From Thiopontia sp964415865 (GTDB lineage: Bacteria > Pseudomonadota > Gammaproteobacteria > GCF-002020875): a stretch of DNA of 64,000 nucleotides. A program made the translations under genes and the position numbers. Position 1 is the first letter of the stretch. Each line of letters starts with the position of its first letter. The stretch spans positions 1 to 64,000 of the forward strand of contig CAYQBY010000003.1 of assembly GCA_964415865.1 (NCBI GenBank), given 5' to 3'. The notes under the pieces are model-generated. The model worked only from the letters and a program-made list of their open reading frames with translations. It had not been told where the DNA came from and did not search any database. This document shows positions 60,829-64,000 of the stretch, in pieces.

Positions 60829-62393
60829 TGTTTTACCTCCTCTTCACTACCCTCTCCACTATCCTGCTCACCGCTATAACCATGCAGGTAGTCACGGAAC
60901 TCTTTGATCTGTGAATCAAGTTGTTTTTGGTCGGGACTCTCGGCACGGAAAATACGGATACGGTTACGATCAACTCGTGAGCGCAGTGCAGGCTTTCTGT
61001 CCTTATGAATCCTCTCATCAAGCCAGTGATTTCCAAGACGATAGTGGCAATTATTCTCCAGACAACCGGTAATAAATACACCGTCTGCATTACCACGTCT
61101 GAATGCATAATCAATGAATGAGGCTGGCAACATTCCTGTGCACGGAAGGGTAACTACTGCTGTATCACCACCCTTGTATCTATCCAATTCAGCTGCGTGA
61201 TCACAACCAAAGATGATAATACGGGTCTCACCATCCAATGCTCCAAGTTTGGTGTTGCACTCCTCACGCAACATATTGACTGACTCATGAGGCATATCAA
61301 TACCGGTCACCAGTGGCTCCATCTTTCTGAATGGAGTTGATGATGGGCAGGAACCAGCACAGATTCCACAACTGGCACAGTAGCTATCATGTACTACTGC
61401 AACCTCATCATATGGGAGATCATCCGTTCTTGGCTCCATAGTGATTGCGCTATATGGGCAATCATCAACGCACTGACCACAACCGTTACACTCCTCCGGG
61501 AAGATCACGGCAACCGGCGGCTGCTTCTTCTTGGGGAACCATGGAAGAATAATCAACAGGGCACTAACTGCCCAGACCAGAGACCATACCGCCCACATTG
61601 GCCAGCTATCAGCTAGTGGATAGATATTAAGATAGAACCAGTCAAGATTTATATCGGTTGGTACCGTATCAAGATTTGCCTGTTCGTGGCTCACCGCCGG
61701 CTTGTATAGTGAGAGTGCAACAAGGGCAACAAGCGTTCCAATAGCCAGACCACGTGGCGGATTAATAACCGAACGACTTATCCGTAGCAGGTGTATCCAG
61801 ATCCCGAAGAGCAGGAATATTGGCAGACCGATAACGTGGATGAACGCAATCAGGGTAAAGAAGCGGTCATTCATATCATCACTGGTCAGGAAGTTCCTGG
61901 CCATCGGCTCAGTAAAGATTGGCAGCCAGTCCATCATCTCTGATGATGCGATTGCAACATACTGAGCCATGGTATCCCATACCATCCAGTACCCAGAGAT
62001 ACCAAGCAGTGCTGTCATCCACAACAGTGGTACCCCGGAAAACCAGGAGAACCAGCGAAAGCTGCGGAACCTATCCAACACAAACTCACGGCTCAGGTGA
62101 AGGATGATGGTAATGATTGCGGCATCAGATGCATATCGATGGAGGCTGCGCATAATCCCGGCAGACCACCACAGCTCATTACTCATGTATTCCAGTGATG
62201 ACCAAGCCCCAAATATACTGGACTCGTAAAGTACAAAAACATATATCCCACTTACCAGAACGATCCAGAATAGATATACGGTCAGGGCTCCAAGGTGGTA
62301 GATGGGGTTCAGCTCTTTGGTGAAAAATATATTGAACCATCCCTCCATCGTAGAGACTACGGACTCTCTAACTTTTTGTATGTGATTATTCAT
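60825..62393 (-). CDS. Cytochrome b / ferredoxin / MvhD-like fusion protein
   Basis: 522 aa. Residues about 30-290 are a b6/bc1-like membrane domain with two histidine pairs, His85/His99 and His186/His201, the second spaced as in cytochrome b6, for two hemes b. A dicluster ferredoxin follows (C302GQ-type CNGCGQCVDDCP and CASCGICAGSCP). Then comes an MvhD-like domain (about 390-470) with Cys397, Cys428, Cys444 and Cys449-His in TGCLENNCHYRLGN. MvhD links hydrogenase and heterodisulfide reductase in methanogens. Here it probably moves electrons between quinone and a cytoplasmic partner; direction unknown. Confidence 0.85.
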   Translation of the reverse strand: MNNHIQKVRESVVSTMEGWFNIFFTKELNPIYHLGALTVYLFWIVLVSGIYVFVLYESSIFGAWSSLEYMSNELWWSAGIMRSLHRYASDAAIITIILHLSREFVLDRFRSFRWFSWFSGVPLLWMTALLGISGYWMVWDTMAQYVAIASSEMMDWLPIFTEPMARNFLTSDDMNDRFFTLIAFIHVIGLPIFLLFGIWIHLLRISRSVINPPRGLAIGTLVALVALSLYKPAVSHEQANLDTVPTDINLDWFYLNIYPLADSWPMWAVWSLVWAVSALLIILPWFPKKKQPPVAVIFPEECNGCGQCVDDCPYSAITMEPRTDDLPYDEVAVVHDSYCASCGICAGSCPSSTPFRKMEPLVTGIDMPHESVNMLREECNTKLGALDGETRIIIFGCDHAAELDRYKGGDTAVVTLPCTGMLPASFIDYAFRRGNADGVFITGCLENNCHYRLGNHWLDERIHKDRKPALRSRVDRNRIRIFRAESPDQKQLDSQIKEFRDYLHGYSGEQDSGEGSEEEVKQ

Positions 62394-62481
62394 AGGTGAG
62401 AACTTTTTACCTTACTAAGTTTTTTATTATATTGCGCGTGACACACTACTGCGTAAATGTTTCTAAAATATTTCCATAAAG

Positions 62482-63306
62482 TTATTTGCGTCGATTGATT
62501 ACAAACTCCTTGATCAGGAAATAGACTCCAATGGAAATAATCATGAAACCAATAAACATACTGACAAAAATCGAGTAATCAAACCTATAACCCCCGCTGG
62601 CAGGGTCATATACCGTACAGAAAAAGCGAACACGATCCTCTATGTTTGCAACAATTCCTCTATTAGTGGGCCGCTTGTAGACCAACTCCTTGAGTGGCTC
62701 CATAATCAGTGGCGCATCGTATGATTCCCCATATACCTGGGTATATATTTTGCCTTTTTGATCAACAACAGTGGCCTGCAGAATATGGTCAAAACCCTTG
62801 GTTGTTCTGATATAGGTAAAACCAACATCATTCATAAACCTTTCGACACTGCTGGCATCCCCGCTCAAAAAATACCAGTTATCCAGATCAATTCTTCTTA
62901 ATTTTGCATAATCCTCCATCATCTCTGGACTATCAATCATGGTGTCAAAACCGAGAGTGATGACATTAAATTTGTCAGAACCGAGTGATTCAGTGGCTAT
63001 CTCGACCATCTTTTTAAGATGTTCGGTAGTCATCTGACAGATATGGTAACAACTGGTGTATACCAAATTAACTATTAACGGCTTATTGCGAAAACTTTCC
63101 AGGTGAACTGGCATCCCATTAATATCAGTGAATGTATAGTCTGATAGTATGTTACCAACTGCCCCTCTGCTCTTTTCAAGTGCTGAGGCATGGTCAAAAA
63201 CACCCTCCTCTACATCTGCAGAGAACGATATCTGGGAAATACCCAAAAGCAGAAAAAACAGAGCTGCCGTAGAGAACCACAGACTGACATCTAGCCATTT
63301 ATACAC
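62482..63306 (-). CDS. SCO1/SenC-family copper chaperone
   Basis: 274 aa from GTG 63306 (AGAGGG upstream). N-terminal membrane segment, SCO domain with copper motif TSCYHICQ and His in KGFDHILQ, then a C-terminal membrane segment (about 245-268), which is unusual as most SCO proteins have only one. It probably delivers copper to a CuA or CuB site of an oxidase. 26 nt after ctaB. Confidence 0.88.
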   Translation of the reverse strand: MYKWLDVSLWFSTAALFFLLLGISQISFSADVEEGVFDHASALEKSRGAVGNILSDYTFTDINGMPVHLESFRNKPLIVNLVYTSCYHICQMTTEHLKKMVEIATESLGSDKFNVITLGFDTMIDSPEMMEDYAKLRRIDLDNWYFLSGDASSVERFMNDVGFTYIRTTKGFDHILQATVVDQKGKIYTQVYGESYDAPLIMEPLKELVYKRPTNRGIVANIEDRVRFFCTVYDPASGGYRFDYSIFVSMFIGFMIISIGVYFLIKEFVINRRK

Positions 63307-63332
63307 AGAGAGACCCTCTCGGTATTGTCTGA

Positions 63333-64000
63333 TCAGACCAGCTGAATATCAACAACAGCTGCAATCAACAGCAGTGTCAACTGAACAAGTGATGCGTAGA
63401 AACTAGACATTGCCGTATCCCGGTTGGTATCACGGATAAGTACAATGTTTTTATATAGGAAGTAGAAACCACCAACAGCTGCACCTGCAAAATAGACAAA
63501 CCCAAGACCCAGATCAAAGAAAAATGGGGTGAATGAGGCACCCACAAGAAGTATTGAGTTACCAAAGATTGCCCATGCCGCTTTATGATCACCCACAACA
63601 ACAGGAAGCATCGGAATCCCGCCACGAGCATAATCGTCATGCAGGGTTATCGCCAAACTCCAGAAATGTGATGGTGTCCACAAGAAGAGGACAACAGCAA
63701 GAATCAGTGGAAATGTATCCAGTCCAGTTGGGTTTACTGTTGCAGCACCAGCCAGTACAGCAAAGCTACCGGCAAGTCCGCCAATAACAATATTGAGCCA
63801 GGTTCTACGTTTCAACCACCATGTATAGACAAACGCGTAGAAAAAAGCACCAAGAAAAACATAGAATGCGGCCACACCATTCAGTATATAGGCAGCACCA
63901 AGAACAGATACAAACAATAGAGCATAGAGAAACAGTGGCCAACCAATGCCAGCCTTGATCTCTCCTGTTACAAATGGACGATTGCGTGTTCTCTCCATTC
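63333..64000 (-). CDS. ctaB: Protoheme IX farnesyltransferase, partial at the window edge
   Basis: The frame runs off the right edge; the first residues (MERTRNRPFVTGEIK) are internal to the family, matching the DxxMxRTxxRP region, so the N-terminal part (about 75 residues) is outside the window. LWTPSHFWSLAI and DYARGGIPMLPVV are diagnostic of CtaB/CyoE. It converts heme B to heme O, the substrate of the CtaA homologs in the same region. Confidence 0.94.
   Translation of the reverse strand, partial: MERTRNRPFVTGEIKAGIGWPLFLYALLFVSVLGAAYILNGVAAFYVFLGAFFYAFVYTWWLKRRTWLNIVIGGLAGSFAVLAGAATVNPTGLDTFPLILAVVLFLWTPSHFWSLAITLHDDYARGGIPMLPVVVGDHKAAWAIFGNSILLVGASFTPFFFDLGLGFVYFAGAAVGGFYFLYKNIVLIRDTNRDTAMSSFYASLVQLTLLLIAAVVDIQLV

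Overview
This window comes from a denitrifying, facultatively anaerobic proteobacterium, most likely a gammaproteobacterium related to sulfur oxidisers. The signs are a full NarGHJI/NirS/NosZ denitrification set, a NarX-NarL pair, a DsrC/TusE-like protein in the nar operon, PurT, ubiE, and alphaproteobacterial/mitochondrial-type heme A synthase. G+C looks moderate (mid-40s by eye, not computed). Genes are packed tightly, with many 1-8 nt overlaps. I see no insertion sequences, prophage, CRISPR array or rRNA. The only tRNA is tRNA-Leu(UAG) at the left edge.

Layout. 1-2.7 kb: tRNA-Leu, an FKBP-rhodanese lipoprotein, purT and a small secreted protein. 2.9-14 kb: a clade II (Sec-exported, NosR-less) nitrous oxide reductase cluster: nosZ, two cytochromes c, nosB-like, nosD, nosG, nosH, nosF, nosL, nosY and another cytochrome c. 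This runs without a gap into menC-menI-menD-menB-menF (14-19.4 kb). 19.4-29.7 kb, minus strand: narK1-narK2-narGHJI and a cysteine-free DsrC-like gene. 30-32.6 kb: narXL. 32.6-33.8 kb: an HPP-family (possible nitrite transport) operon. 34-37.9 kb: slyD-like gene, then menA-triheme cytochrome-ubiE-menE on the minus strand. 38-42.2 kb: a ZnuA-SCO fusion, a TusA-like protein, a diheme cytochrome, a hemerythrin and a Dnr-type regulator. 42.2-55.2 kb: heme cd1 nitrite reductase, with two nirS genes, a NirT/heme-domain fusion, a cupredoxin lipoprotein, and nirE-C-F-D-L-G-H-J-N for heme d1 synthesis. 55.2-64 kb: heme A synthesis and cytochrome assembly genes (two ctaA homologs, SCO, ctaB cut by the window edge) around a divergent heme-copper-oxidase-like protein and a cytochrome b / ferredoxin / MvhD-like fusion.

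How it works together. Nitrate enters through two NarK carriers and is reduced by NarGHI. Nitrite is reduced by NirS, and N2O by NosZ. No norB/norC is present here, so the NO-reducing step is either elsewhere or carried by the unusual heme-copper-like protein at 58.3 kb. All menaquinone genes except menH are present and interleaved with nos genes and cytochromes, which suggests that a menaquinol-fed NosGH branch supplies NosZ. Five CRP/FNR-type palindromes (TTGAY-N4-RTCAA) precede nosZ, a nos cytochrome, the dnr/hemerythrin divergent pair and the nirS/nirE divergent pair, so Dnr probably links most of these units.

The most unusual content is: two NirS proteins with identical mature domains but different export (soluble versus Ala-Pro-tethered lipoprotein); the nos-men superoperon; the cytochrome b-ferredoxin-MvhD fusion next to a heme-copper homolog without an obvious CuB His-His pair; a NirT fusion with a CX3CH motif; and a possible three-way-junction RNA between narK2 and narG.
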